A stretch of 64,000 nucleotides of DNA, from NCBI GenBank assembly GCA_040506895.1, contig JBEVVY010000001.1, positions 124,001 through 188,000 on the forward strand. Direction: 5' to 3'. Below the pieces are notes generated by a model. It had not been told where the DNA came from and did no database searches. It worked only from the letters and a program-made list of their open reading frames with translations. Each line of letters starts with the position of its first letter. Positions within the stretch are counted from its first letter, which is position 1. The position numbers and the translations under genes were made by a program. The stretch is from Sedimenticola_A sp040506895 (lineage in GTDB: Bacteria > Pseudomonadota > Gammaproteobacteria > Chromatiales > Chromatiaceae). This document shows positions 17,221 through 25,990 of this stretch, in pieces.

Positions 17221-18033
17221 ATGTTGCAGAGAACGGCCTTTTTCGTATCCGAGAGTACCGGTATCACCGCGGAGACCCTGGGGCAAAGCCTGATCTCCCA
17301 GTTCGGTCAGCTGGTGGAGTTCCGCACCGTCTACATGCCTTACGTCAATACCCCTGAGAAGGCGCACGCCCTTGCAGCACAGTTCGATCAACTGCTGGAG
17401 AAGGAGGGGCATCGCCCCATCGTCTTCGCCACCATGGCAGAACCCGATGTACGTGCAATCCTCAAGGAGGCCAACTGCATGTATATCGAGCTGTTCGATA
17501 CTTTCATCGGGCCATTGAGCATGGAGTTGGGTGTCGACCCGTCGGGTAAGAAAGGTCTCAGTCACGGTATCGTCAATGGTGAGACCTACGAGGACCGCAT
17601 GAGCATCATCAATTTCGCCATGACCAATGACGATGGTGCCCGGCTCGATAAATATGACCAGGCGGATGTGATCCTCACCGGTGTATCCCGTTCGGGCAAG
17701 ACGCCCACCTGTCTCTACCTGGCGATGCATTTCGGCATCAAGGCGGCCAACTATCCGCTTACCGAAGAGGATTTCGAGAAGAACAAGCTGCCGGAAGCGC
17801 TGACCCGCAACAAGGGTAAGCTGATCGGGCTGACCATCGACCCCCACCGCCTCAACCGTATCCGGGAGGAGCGCCGGCCCGGCAGCCGCTACGCATCCCT
17901 GCCATGCTGCCAGAGCGAGGTACGCATGGCCCAGCAGTTTTTCAGAAAGCTGAAGCTGCGGGTGCTGGATACCACCAGCCACTCCATCGAGGAGATCTCT
18001 TCACGGATCATGAAACAGATCGGATGTGCCTGA
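17221..18033 (+). CDS. ppsR: PEP synthase regulatory protein (bifunctional kinase/phosphorylase, DUF299)
   Basis: 270 aa from ATG 17221, chosen because MLQRTAFFVSESTGITAETLG aligns with the start of E. coli PpsR; an upstream in-frame ATG at 17185 gives an unlikely Cys/His/Lys-rich leader. The P-loop GVSRSGKT lies near residue 160, followed by PTCLYLAMHFGIKAANYPL and GLTIDPHRLNRIREERRPGSRYAS, all hallmarks. PpsR uses ADP to inactivate PEP synthase by phosphorylation and reverses this with phosphate. The ppsA gene, which usually adjoins ppsR, is not in this window. A small hairpin GCAGCA-TTG-TGCTGC lies at 17179-17193 before the gene. Confidence 0.93.
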   Translation: MLQRTAFFVSESTGITAETLGQSLISQFGQLVEFRTVYMPYVNTPEKAHALAAQFDQLLEKEGHRPIVFATMAEPDVRAILKEANCMYIELFDTFIGPLSMELGVDPSGKKGLSHGIVNGETYEDRMSIINFAMTNDDGARLDKYDQADVILTGVSRSGKTPTCLYLAMHFGIKAANYPLTEEDFEKNKLPEALTRNKGKLIGLTIDPHRLNRIREERRPGSRYASLPCCQSEVRMAQQFFRKLKLRVLDTTSHSIEEISSRIMKQIGCA

Positions 18034-18262
18034 GAAAAAGGCTTTAAAATAGATCAACTGCTTCGATCTGCATGTAAATGCACTCTATTTTTTAGTACCT
18101 CATTTTCCCGAAGCGGGTGCTCATATTATCTTCTTGCCCTCGAATAAGTATTTTCTTGGGTTCCTATAAGCAATACCCGCTTGAGCCGGGTGGGCGATGC
18201 CCAGATAATTCCCCGTTTTTATTGATAAATCCATCCTTTGCGGGATACCTGGATAAATAAAT

Positions 18263-19357
18263 ATGAAAATCGGAGTTCCCAAGGAGTCGGTTGCCGGCGA
18301 AACCCGTGTCGCGACCACCCCTGAAGTCGTAAAGAAACTGGTCGGCAAGGGTTTCGAGGTGCTGGTTGAAAAAGGTGCCGGTGTCGATGCCCGTTTCACC
18401 GACGAAGCGTACGAGGCCGAAGGCGCCACCCTGGTGGATGCCGGGACCGCCCTGGCTGCCGACATCGTTGCCAAGGTGCGCAAGCCGAGCCAGGAGGAGG
18501 TGGCTGCCCTGTCCGATGGCGCGATCCTCATCTCCATGATCGAGACCTGCGAGGATGACGGCACCCTGGCTGCACTGCACGCCGGCAATGTACGCACCAT
18601 CGCCCTGGAGCGGGTGCCCCGGATCTCCCGTGCCCAGTCCATGGACGTACTCTCATCCCAGGCCAATATCGGCGGCTACCGTGCCGTGATCGAGGCGTCG
18701 GCCCACTACGGCCGTTTCCTGCCCCTGATGATGACCTCGGCCGGCTCTGCCAAGCCTGCCCGGGTGGTGATCCTCGGCGTGGGTGTTGCCGGCCTGCAGG
18801 CCATCGCCACCGCGCGCCGGCTCGGTGCCGACGTCTACGCCTACGATGTACGCCCGGAGACCAAGGAGCAGATCGAGTCCCTTGGCGCCAAGGCGATCGA
18901 GCTGGATCTCGGCGAGAGCGGCTCGGGCGAGGGCGGTTACGCCAAGGAGCTCTCCGACGAGGCCAAGGCGAAACAGCAGGCGATGCTGGCCGACGAGCTG
19001 GCCAAGGCCCACGTGATCATCACCACCGCGCTGATCCCCTGCCGGCCCGCACCGACCCTGGTCACCGAGGATGTGGTCGAGCGCATGCGCGAGGGCTCGG
19101 TGATCGTCGACCTGGCCGCGGCCAACGGCGGCAACTGCCCCCTGACCGAGAAAGACCAGGTGGTGATAAAGCACGGCGTGACCCTGGTGGGCCACACCAA
19201 CTACCCGGCCATGGTGGCCTCCGATGCCAGCGCCTTCTTCGCCAACAATATCGCCAACCTGCTCAACATCATGGTCGATAAGGGTGAGGAGGGTCCGGTG
19301 CTGAAGGATCTCGATGAAGACGAGATCACCCAGGCGGCCCTGGTCCGTGCTGAATGA
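18263..19357 (+). CDS. pntAA: NAD(P) transhydrogenase subunit alpha part 1 (NAD-binding)
   Basis: 364 aa. It begins MKIGVPKE, and carries the Rossmann fingerprint VILGVGVAGLQAIATARRLGA near residue 170 and the mobile RPETKEQIESLGA region typical of the dI component. Proton-translocating transhydrogenase couples proton entry to hydride transfer from NADH to NADP+. Here the alpha subunit is split into soluble PntAA and membrane PntAB, as in Rhodospirillum, instead of the fused E. coli PntA. The 229 bp upstream holds an imperfect hairpin (18175-18191) and must contain the operon promoter. First gene of pntAA-pntAB-pntB. Confidence 0.95.
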   Translation: MKIGVPKESVAGETRVATTPEVVKKLVGKGFEVLVEKGAGVDARFTDEAYEAEGATLVDAGTALAADIVAKVRKPSQEEVAALSDGAILISMIETCEDDGTLAALHAGNVRTIALERVPRISRAQSMDVLSSQANIGGYRAVIEASAHYGRFLPLMMTSAGSAKPARVVILGVGVAGLQAIATARRLGADVYAYDVRPETKEQIESLGAKAIELDLGESGSGEGGYAKELSDEAKAKQQAMLADELAKAHVIITTALIPCRPAPTLVTEDVVERMREGSVIVDLAAANGGNCPLTEKDQVVIKHGVTLVGHTNYPAMVASDASAFFANNIANLLNIMVDKGEEGPVLKDLDEDEITQAALVRAE

Positions 19358-19404
19358 TTACCGGGCCCCGGTCCGACAGAATTTGAATTGAGGGAGTCTT
19401 CCCA

Positions 19405-19695
19405 ATGCCTGAAACACTCGTAGCACTCTATATCTTTGTGCTCTCCTGCTTTATCGGATACTGGGTGATCTGGGGCGTTACCCCGGCACTGCACACGCCG
19501 CTGGTGGCGCTGACCAACGCCATCTCCGGCATCGTGATCGTCGGTGCGCTGCTGGTCACCGGCCTGGAAAGCGCGGGTACCACCGCCGAGATCATGGGGT
19601 TCGTCGCGGTATTCCTTGCATCCATCAACGTATTTGGCGGCTTCCTGGTGACCCACCGGATGCTCTCCATGTTCAAGAAAGACAAGAAGAAGTGA
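19405..19695 (+). CDS. pntAB: NAD(P) transhydrogenase subunit alpha part 2 (membrane)
   Basis: 96 aa with three membrane helices, matching the C-terminal membrane part (dII) of the alpha subunit: a YIFVLSCFIGYWVIWGVTPALHTPL start, the TNAISGIVIVGALL helix and an INVFGGFLVTHRMLSMF end. It lies 47 bp after pntAA and 11 bp before pntB. GAGGGAG precedes the ATG. Confidence 0.95.
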   Translation: MPETLVALYIFVLSCFIGYWVIWGVTPALHTPLVALTNAISGIVIVGALLVTGLESAGTTAEIMGFVAVFLASINVFGGFLVTHRMLSMFKKDKKK

Positions 19696-19706
19696 GGGTC
19701 TGAACG

Positions 19707-21107
19707 ATGGAGATCTCCGCAAACACACAGGCTATCGCCTATCTCGTATCCGCCGTGCTGTTCATCCTGGCGCTGAAGGGGCTGACCCATCCCGCCTCGG
19801 CACGCAACGGCAACTTCTACGGCATGACCGGCATGGTCATCGCCATCGCCGCCACCCTGCTGGGCACCGAGGTGCAGTCCTACGGCTTCATCATCGCCGG
19901 CGTATCCGCCGGTGCCGTGGTCGGCACCGTGCTGGCCTCGCGGGTGCAGATGACCGCCATGCCCCAGCTGGTCGCCGCCCTGCACAGCTTCGTCGGTATG
20001 GCCGCGGTGCTGGTGGCCATTGGTACCTTCCTCAACAAGCGCGACGCCGACCTGCTCAACGCCGTGCTCATGGGTGAACTCTCCGCCGGTATCATCATCG
20101 GTGCCATCACCTTCACCGGTTCCGTGATCGCCTTCGGCAAGCTCCAGGGCATTATCTCCGGTGCACCGGTCAAGTTCACCGGCCAGCACGCCCTGAACGC
20201 GCTCATCGCCCTGGTGACCATCGCCCTGGGTGTCCACTTCGCCATGACCGGCAGTATCGTCTCCCTGGCCATCATGACCCTTCTCGCCTTCGTGATCGGC
20301 GTGACACTGATCATTCCCATCGGTGGTGCAGACATGCCGGTGATCATCTCCATGCTCAACAGCTACTCGGGATGGGCGGCTGCGGCCACCGGTTTCACCC
20401 TCGGCAACAACCTGCTGATCATCGTCGGCGCCATCGTCGGCTTCTCCGGTGCGATCCTCTCCTACATCATGTGCAAGGCGATGAACCGCTCCATCATCAA
20501 CGTGGTGTTCGGCGGCTTCGGTTCCGATGCCGGGGCAGGGGACTCCGCCGGTGCACAGGCGGCCCAGAAGGGTGTCAAGTCCGCCGCGGTGGACGATGCC
20601 ATCTACTGGATGGAGGACGCCAACAAGGTGATCGTGATCCCCGGTTACGGCATGGCCGTGGCCCAGGCCCAGCATGCCCTGAAGGAGATGATGGAGCTGC
20701 TGGAGGCGCGCGGTGTGGAGGTGAAGTTCGCCATCCACCCGGTGGCGGGCCGTATGCCCGGTCACATGAACGTGCTGCTGGCCGAGGCGGATATCCCCTA
20801 CGACCACGTGCTGGAGATCGACGAGATCAACCCGGAGTTTCCCACCGCCGACGTGGCGCTGGTGGTGGGTGCCAACGACGTGGTCAACCCCGCGGCCAAG
20901 ACCGATACCTCCAGCCCCATCTACGGCATGCCGATCCTGGATGCGGCCAAGGCGCGCCAGGTCTACTTCCTGAAGCGCTCCATGAACCCGGGCTACTCCG
21001 GTGTCGACAACCTGCTGTTCTACCAGGACAACACCTCGCTGATCTTCGGTGACGCCAAGGACACCATCGAGGGCATGGTGACCGCACTGAAGGGTGGGGG
21101 GCACTGA
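19707..21107 (+). CDS. pntB: NAD(P) transhydrogenase subunit beta
   Basis: 466 aa. The N-terminal half is the multi-helix proton channel (dII), and the C-terminal part from about residue 290 is the NADP(H)-binding dIII domain with VIVIPGYGMAVAQAQH, KFAIHPVAGRMPGHMNVLLAEA, VALVVGANDVVNPAA and MPILDAAKARQVYFLKRSMNPGYSG. All are diagnostic of PntB. It is followed by a good intrinsic terminator at 21131-21154. Confidence 0.96.
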   Translation: MEISANTQAIAYLVSAVLFILALKGLTHPASARNGNFYGMTGMVIAIAATLLGTEVQSYGFIIAGVSAGAVVGTVLASRVQMTAMPQLVAALHSFVGMAAVLVAIGTFLNKRDADLLNAVLMGELSAGIIIGAITFTGSVIAFGKLQGIISGAPVKFTGQHALNALIALVTIALGVHFAMTGSIVSLAIMTLLAFVIGVTLIIPIGGADMPVIISMLNSYSGWAAAATGFTLGNNLLIIVGAIVGFSGAILSYIMCKAMNRSIINVVFGGFGSDAGAGDSAGAQAAQKGVKSAAVDDAIYWMEDANKVIVIPGYGMAVAQAQHALKEMMELLEARGVEVKFAIHPVAGRMPGHMNVLLAEADIPYDHVLEIDEINPEFPTADVALVVGANDVVNPAAKTDTSSPIYGMPILDAAKARQVYFLKRSMNPGYSGVDNLLFYQDNTSLIFGDAKDTIEGMVTALKGGGH

Positions 21108-21130
21108 TCGCCTCTCCCGGTGCATGAAAA

Positions 21131-21154
21131 AGCGGGCAGTGCCCGCTTTTTTTT
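21131..21154 (+). terminator. intrinsic terminator of the pnt operon
   Basis: A perfect 7-bp stem AGCGGGC/GCCCGCT with loop AGT and eight T (from 21147) lies 24 bp after the pntB stop. Confidence 0.92.
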
Positions 21155-21165
21155 ATCGCTCGCCG

Positions 21166-21532
21166 GTGGGTTACGCTGGCGCTAACCCACCCTACGCCTG
21201 TCCAACCTGCAATCGGTGTTGGACTTTATTGTGCCTGTGGTTCCGAGTCTTCCAGTATGTAGGGTGCAATAGCGTAGCGTATTGCACCACAACCGAAGTT
21301 GGTTTGTGGGTTACGCTGGCGCTAACCCACCCTACGCCTGTCCAACCTGCAATCGGTGTTGGACTTTATTGTGCCTGTGGTTCCGAGTCTTCCAGTATGT
21401 TGGGTGCAATAGCGTAGCGTATTGCACCACAACCGAAGTTGGTTTGTGGGTTACGCTTCGCTAACCCACCCTACGCCTGTACAGCCTGCAATCTGTGTTG
21501 GAGTTTATTGTGCCTGTGGTTCTGAATCTTCC
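21166..21532. repeat. 140-bp tandem repeat (about 2.6 copies) with palindromes
   Basis: Units start at 21166, 21306 and 21446. The first two are almost identical; the third is partial and diverged. Each full unit has two REP-like palindromes: GTGGGTTA/TAACCCAC (21166-21173 and 21183-21190) and GGTGCAATA/TATTGCACC (21263-21271 and 21280-21288). Read on the minus strand, each unit also contains codons for EDSEPQAQ plus stop, which are the last codons of the adjacent cyclase gene; the third copy is the real gene end. The array therefore arose by duplicating the gene's 3' end together with a REP pair. The short open frames in it are not genes. Confidence 0.9.
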
Positions 21533-23412
21533 TGTGGGCTGATACAGCGCGCCTTGTTGTAGATGCAGATACGGTTGCGTCCCGCCCGCTTGGCCTGGTA
21601 CATGGCGCTGTCGGCATAACCGACCAGCTCTTGGGGGTCGGTACCGTGATCGGGAAACAGGCTGATGCCGATACTCGCCTCAACCTGCATCGGTTCGAAG
21701 TCCCGGATATGGAAGGGTTCCCTGAGGTGGCGCAGGAGATCCTCCGCCAGGGTCAAGACATCATTGGGGTCGGGCAGCTGGTTCATCAGCACGATGAACT
21801 CGTCACCACCCAGTCGTGCCAGGGTGTCGATATGGCGAATACGGGCCTCGAGCCGTTTCGAGACTGCGCACAACAGCTCGTCACCCACCCCGTGCCCCAG
21901 GTTGTCGTTCACCTCCTTGAAGTGGTCCAGGTCGATGAACAGCAGTGCCAGGCGGTCTTCGCTACGCTGTCCCTGGGCCATGGAGATGGCCAGTTGTTGG
22001 TTGAAATACTTGCGGTTGGCCAGGCCGGTGAGGGGATCATGATAGGCCTGGTGACTCATCTCCTGTTCTGAACGTTTCGCCTGGAGCAGCATCCTGTGCT
22101 TGTTCCGTGCCGACTCTTCCGCATGCTCCTTGGCCAGTATGTAGCTGTTTATGTCGCCCCTTATGTGGGCCAGCATATTGTTGAAAGCGTTGGCCAGCAG
22201 TCCGATCTCGTCGCTGCGTTTCAGATCGATGTGCTGGTCATAGTCGCCCCTGGTGACACCCTCAGCCGCCCGGGCCAGGGTGCGGATCGGTTTCAGCACC
22301 AGGTTGATGGCGTAGAGACCGAGGCTGATGCCGATGATCCAGAACACGAAGGCGGTGGCGGTGATGTCCCGGGCGATCCGGTCGGCCTCTTCGTTGAAAT
22401 CAGACTCGTAGACACTGGCGCAGACATACCAATCGAATGAGGGTGAGTAGCGGATCCAGGCGATCTTTTCGTAGTCATAGTTCTCCCTGTCGGTGGGGTG
22501 ATTCCAGCGGTAGCTGTAGCGGCTGACACCGTTGACCACGGAGGCGGCCATCTGTTTCAGCAGGGTATTCAGTGCTTCAGGCTGTCCCGGGCTGCCTCCA
22601 TTCGCCGGATCGTTCTGGAATCTCGGATGGGCCAGCACGCGCTGCTGGCTGTCGAAGACGAAGAAGTAACCGGATTTGCCGAGATGGATCTTTTTCAGGG
22701 TTTCGTTCATCCGGTTGACCAGCCTCTCGCGGGCACTGTTCACCGCCTCCTGCACATCGTCCAGGTAGACGCCGCTGCCGATGATCCAGCCCCAGGGCTC
22801 GAACTTGCGTGCAAAGGAGAGCTTCTCGATCGGCTTGTCAGAGCCGGCCCGGGGAAAGAGGTAGCGGTTGCTTGCCTGCTCTTTGGTCCTGAGCTGCTCC
22901 AGGAAGGGGCGGATGACCGGCTTGCCCTCGGCATCCAGCAGGTTGCTGACATCGGTACCCACCAGCCTGGGATTGGGGTGTGACAGGGTTATTCCACGGT
23001 CGGTGATCACCCAGACGTAGTTGCCCTTGCCGAAGCGCAGGTTGTTGATGTGCTCTATGGCGAGTGCCTGGGGATCCTCATCGGCCCTGGCCTCGTCGTG
23101 TTCTCCCTGCTGAACGCTCTCGGCGATACCCAAGGCGACCTGGATCACGCTCTCCAGCTGGGACTGGTGGCGCCTGAGTTCGACCTCTTCGTACTGCTGC
23201 AGCCACCTGGCCTCACTCTCCAGGTCGAAATAGGCCTGGTCCAGCAGGGCCAAGGCGCTCTGCTCCTGTTTCTCCAGCGCCTCGTCGTGCACGGTCGGGA
23301 CGATCAGCAGGTAGAAGGCTGCAGCAAGCAGCAGGCCGAGGACAAGGAATATCCCGTAGGCCTTCATGGTGATCCGACTGAAGGTAAAAACGCCCGCTGG
23401 CATGGACATCAT
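21505..23412 (-). CDS. double-Cache HAMP GGDEF diguanylate cyclase
   Basis: 635 aa. A membrane segment (about 16-36) precedes a long periplasmic region with two single-Cache-like repeats: GKGNYVWVITDRGITLSHPN followed by GWIIGSGVYLDD, then GKSGYFFVFDSQQRVLAHP followed by DWYVCASVY. A second membrane segment lies near 360-378, then HAMP (about 380-430) and GGDEF. GGDEF is intact (535-539) with an RxxD inhibitory site (RHID) five residues before it. The fold suits sensing of small organic acids or amino acids, but the ligand is unknown. The last codons lie inside a tandem repeat. Confidence 0.92.
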   Translation of the reverse strand: MMSMPAGVFTFSRITMKAYGIFLVLGLLLAAAFYLLIVPTVHDEALEKQEQSALALLDQAYFDLESEARWLQQYEEVELRRHQSQLESVIQVALGIAESVQQGEHDEARADEDPQALAIEHINNLRFGKGNYVWVITDRGITLSHPNPRLVGTDVSNLLDAEGKPVIRPFLEQLRTKEQASNRYLFPRAGSDKPIEKLSFARKFEPWGWIIGSGVYLDDVQEAVNSARERLVNRMNETLKKIHLGKSGYFFVFDSQQRVLAHPRFQNDPANGGSPGQPEALNTLLKQMAASVVNGVSRYSYRWNHPTDRENYDYEKIAWIRYSPSFDWYVCASVYESDFNEEADRIARDITATAFVFWIIGISLGLYAINLVLKPIRTLARAAEGVTRGDYDQHIDLKRSDEIGLLANAFNNMLAHIRGDINSYILAKEHAEESARNKHRMLLQAKRSEQEMSHQAYHDPLTGLANRKYFNQQLAISMAQGQRSEDRLALLFIDLDHFKEVNDNLGHGVGDELLCAVSKRLEARIRHIDTLARLGGDEFIVLMNQLPDPNDVLTLAEDLLRHLREPFHIRDFEPMQVEASIGISLFPDHGTDPQELVGYADSAMYQAKRAGRNRICIYNKARCISPQEDSEPQAQ

Positions 23413-23610
23413 CCTTTTCGTTCCAAGTCCGGAAAATGGTCAGCTGGTGCTTTAATTCTAGTTGTTGGGAGGAATTTTGGCTGGAAAAACAACAGGTCGG
23501 CCTGGCAGCGTGTGGATCGCTTTTGCCAGGCGCCGGCAATGGGTCAATTGCCCGTGCCGTTACCCGGAAGAGGCTGCAGCACCTTGGTGATTACGGGCAG
23601 GGGAAGTGGC

Positions 23611-23632
23611 AGGGCCCGGAAGACCGGGCCCT
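23611..23632 (-). other. strong hairpin downstream of the RhlE gene
   Basis: A perfect 9-bp stem AGGGCCCGG/CCGGGCCCT with loop AAGA lies 27 bp after the helicase stop. No T run follows on the minus strand. It may protect the 3' end of the mRNA or help termination. Confidence 0.45.
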
Positions 23633-23658
23633 GGTGGAGAGGTTATATAGGGCTTCGG

Positions 23659-25092
23659 TTACCGGCCGCCCAGCAGCGAGGCCTTCTCCCGCTTGGGCCT
23701 CGGGCTGTGACGGCGTGCAGTGCCGGTGCTGGCAGGCTTGGAGCTGCTCCGCTGGGGCTTGGAACGCTTGGCCGCGGGGGCATGGCCCTGGTTGCGATTC
23801 TCCTCGCCCTGCCTGGCCTGGGTGTGGCTGCGCTTCTTGTTGGAAGCCCTTCTTGGGCGGTTGTGACCGGTCTCGCGATGGCCACCCTCCTGGTTGCCGC
23901 GGCCCTGTTGCTGCCGGCCGCCACGGCCTTTCTGGATGGGCTCCGCCTTGATGGAGGGGTCCACCTCGTAGCCGGGGATGACCTCCCTGGGTATTTCCCG
24001 TTTCAGCAGCCGCTCGATATCACGCAGCAGCTTGTGCTCATCGACGCAGACCAGGGAGGCGGCTTCGCCCTCGTTGCCGGCCCGTCCGGTGCGGCCGATG
24101 CGATGGACGTAGTCTTCAGGGACGTTGGGCAGCTCGTAGTTGACCACGTGGGGCAGCTGGTCGATGTCCAGGCCGCGGGCGGCGATATCGGTGGCCACCA
24201 GCACACGGATGTCACCCGCCTTGAAACCGGCCAGCGCCCGGGTGCGTGCCCCCTGGCTCTTGTTGCCATGGATGGCGGCGGCACTCAGACCGTCCTTCTC
24301 GAGCTGTTGGGCGAGTCGGTTGGCGCCATGCTTGGTGCGGGTGAACACCAGCACCTGCTGCCAGTTGTTGGCACCGATCATGTGGGAGAGCAGTTCCCGC
24401 TTGCGCTTCTTGTCCACCGGGTAGACCACCTGGGCCACGGTCTCGGCGGCAGTGTTGCGACGGGCAACCTCGATCAGCTCGGGCTTGTCGAGCAGGTCAT
24501 TGGCCAGTTGCTTGATCTCGTCGGAGTAGGTGGCGGAAAAGAGCAGGTTCTGCCGCTCTCTCGGCAGCAGCTTCAACACCCTGCGGATGTCATGGATAAA
24601 GCCCATGTCGAGCATCCGGTCCGCCTCATCCAGCACCAGGATCTCGATCTTCGAGAGGTCGATGGTTTTCTGCTGGGCGTGGTCCAGCAGGCGTCCCGGT
24701 GTGGCGATGAGGATATCCACGCCGTGGCGCAGCTTCTCTATCTGGGGGTTGATCTTGACGCCGCCGAATATCACGGTGGAGCGCAGTGGCAGGTGCCTGC
24801 CGTAGGTCTCCACGCTCTCGCCCACCTGGGCAGCCAGTTCACGGGTGGGGGTGAGCACCAGGGCACGGATCGGCCGGTGGCCCTTGCCCTGGGCGTGCTC
24901 TTTGAGCAGCTCCAGCAGGGGCAGGGTGAAACCGGCGGTCTTGCCGGTGCCGGTCTGGGCTCCGGCCAGGATATCCCTGCCCTGAAGTACTACCGGAATC
25001 GCCTGGCGTTGAATGGGGGTGGGTTCGCTGTAGCCCTGTTCGGCCACGGCACGCAGAATATCGACCGACAGGCCGAGGTTTTCAAATGACAT
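23659..25092 (-). CDS. rhlE: DEAD-box RNA helicase, RhlE type
   Basis: 477 aa. It opens MSFENLGLS as RhlE does. Motifs: Q-motif PTPIQRQAIP near 25-34, AQTGTGKT at 45-52, PTRELAAQ, DEAD at 155-158, SAT at 186-188, and HRIGRTGR at 330-337. The tail from about 385 is low-complexity and basic (many R, K, G, Q), typical of RNA-binding extensions in RhlE. It unwinds short RNA duplexes in ribosome assembly and mRNA decay. It lies upstream of, and on the opposite strand to, HrpA, near an RRM protein, so this region has an RNA-metabolism flavour. Confidence 0.94.
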   Translation of the reverse strand: MSFENLGLSVDILRAVAEQGYSEPTPIQRQAIPVVLQGRDILAGAQTGTGKTAGFTLPLLELLKEHAQGKGHRPIRALVLTPTRELAAQVGESVETYGRHLPLRSTVIFGGVKINPQIEKLRHGVDILIATPGRLLDHAQQKTIDLSKIEILVLDEADRMLDMGFIHDIRRVLKLLPRERQNLLFSATYSDEIKQLANDLLDKPELIEVARRNTAAETVAQVVYPVDKKRKRELLSHMIGANNWQQVLVFTRTKHGANRLAQQLEKDGLSAAAIHGNKSQGARTRALAGFKAGDIRVLVATDIAARGLDIDQLPHVVNYELPNVPEDYVHRIGRTGRAGNEGEAASLVCVDEHKLLRDIERLLKREIPREVIPGYEVDPSIKAEPIQKGRGGRQQQGRGNQEGGHRETGHNRPRRASNKKRSHTQARQGEENRNQGHAPAAKRSKPQRSSSKPASTGTARRHSPRPKREKASLLGGR

Positions 25093-25354
25093 GTGTGATT
25101 ACTTCTCTCGAATCCTGCCCGACACGGCTTTGAGCCCTGTTACGGTCCAGGCGGGATCTCTATATGGGATCGAATCCGAGAGCGGATGCTCTCTTGACGA
25201 TGGTGGCGCTGACCGAAAGTGCGCCGGATTGGGCGGCATTATAACAGAAAGGTGTGAAAATGGCTTGCCGGGATAAAACAGCGGGCAACAGCGACACCCT
25301 GGCATCCCATCAGAACGGTGATGAGACACGGTGAGAACCCCTGGAAGGGTTGCA

Positions 25355-25384
25355 GGCGAAAAGCGGAATATCCCGTTTTTCGCC
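25355..25384 (-). other. hairpin downstream of the RRM protein gene
   Basis: A 15-bp near-perfect inverted repeat with arms starting GGCGAAAA and ending TTTTCGCC, one mismatch and one G-U pair when read on the minus strand. It lies 25 bp after the RRM gene stop and may act as its terminator. Confidence 0.5.
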
Positions 25385-25408
25385 TATGCCCGGTTTATCC
25401 GTCCACCC

Positions 25409-25675
25409 CTAGCGTGGACGGCGAGGACGATCCTCTCTCGGGCGTGCCTCGTTGACGCGCAGGTTTCTGCCACCTACCTCTGCATCGTTGAGGGCTTTGA
25501 CCGCGGCTTCTGCCTCGGACTGATTCGGCATCTCGACAAAACCGAAACCCTTGGAGCGGCCGGTATCGCGATCCATGATGATCTTTGCGCTGTCGACTGA
25601 ACCAAATTCGGCGAATGCATCCCTTAACTCATCATCCGTCATGCGGTATGACAGATTTCCTACGTAGATATTCAT
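25409..25675 (-). CDS. small RRM RNA-binding protein
   Basis: 88 aa from ATG 25675 (a TTG directly before it is also in frame). A single RRM fills the protein: RNP2 is IYVGNLSY at the N-terminus and RNP1 is KGFGFVEM near residue 45. The C-terminus is Arg/Pro-rich. Such stand-alone RRM proteins are common in proteobacteria and cyanobacteria and often rise in the cold; the targets are unknown. The 315-bp upstream region and the 3' hairpin suggest a separate transcript. Confidence 0.92.
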   Translation of the reverse strand: MNIYVGNLSYRMTDDELRDAFAEFGSVDSAKIIMDRDTGRSKGFGFVEMPNQSEAEAAVKALNDAEVGGRNLRVNEARPREDRPRRPR

Positions 25676-25990
25676 CAATCTCTGTCTCTGATCACTGTGC
25701 GCTGTAGAGAAATAGACTGCCGGTTAACCAGGCGCACCAATTAATCCGCCAGCAGGTGTTATTCCACCAATGGCAATCATACGACTGGCAATAATAGATT
25801 GCCAGAACTACCTTTTCTGTACGGAACGTCTTATATATTCAACATGTTACAGTAGTATTAAGAGGTGAAATGCAATCTGTGGGGGTACCACCCGATCATG
25901 ATTCATGCCTCTTTTCGCCTGTTACCGTTTTGCAGCATGACAAAGCGGGAACCTGTAGAATAGCGCCTCTTTGATCCCTGGTAGTGTTTC
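25676..25990. promoter_or_regulatory. divergent intergenic region with an inverted repeat
   Basis: Between the RRM gene and hrpA. A perfect inverted repeat CTGGCAAT-AATAG-ATTGCCAG lies at 25785-25805, with a further TGGCAAT about 15 bp to its left (25771-25777). It could be an operator or a hairpin in the RRM gene's leader. The region around 25820-25865 is AT-rich. No gene is visible. Confidence 0.4.

Noticed and set aside
18263..19695. pntA as a frameshifted gene
   Set aside because: The split into PntAA and PntAB with separate ribosome sites is a normal family form.
19428..21125. 565-codon minus-strand frame opposite pntAB-pntB
   Set aside because: His-, Gly- and Asp-rich shadow of real genes.
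21094..21464. Short plus-strand open frames in the tandem repeat
   Set aside because: They translate the 140-bp repeat and have no start signal or family.
21166..21532. CRISPR-like array
   Set aside because: The units are contiguous 140-bp repeats without unique spacers.
23050..25089. 679-codon plus-strand open frame opposite the cyclase and RhlE genes
   Set aside because: Antisense of two recognised genes; open only because of high GC.
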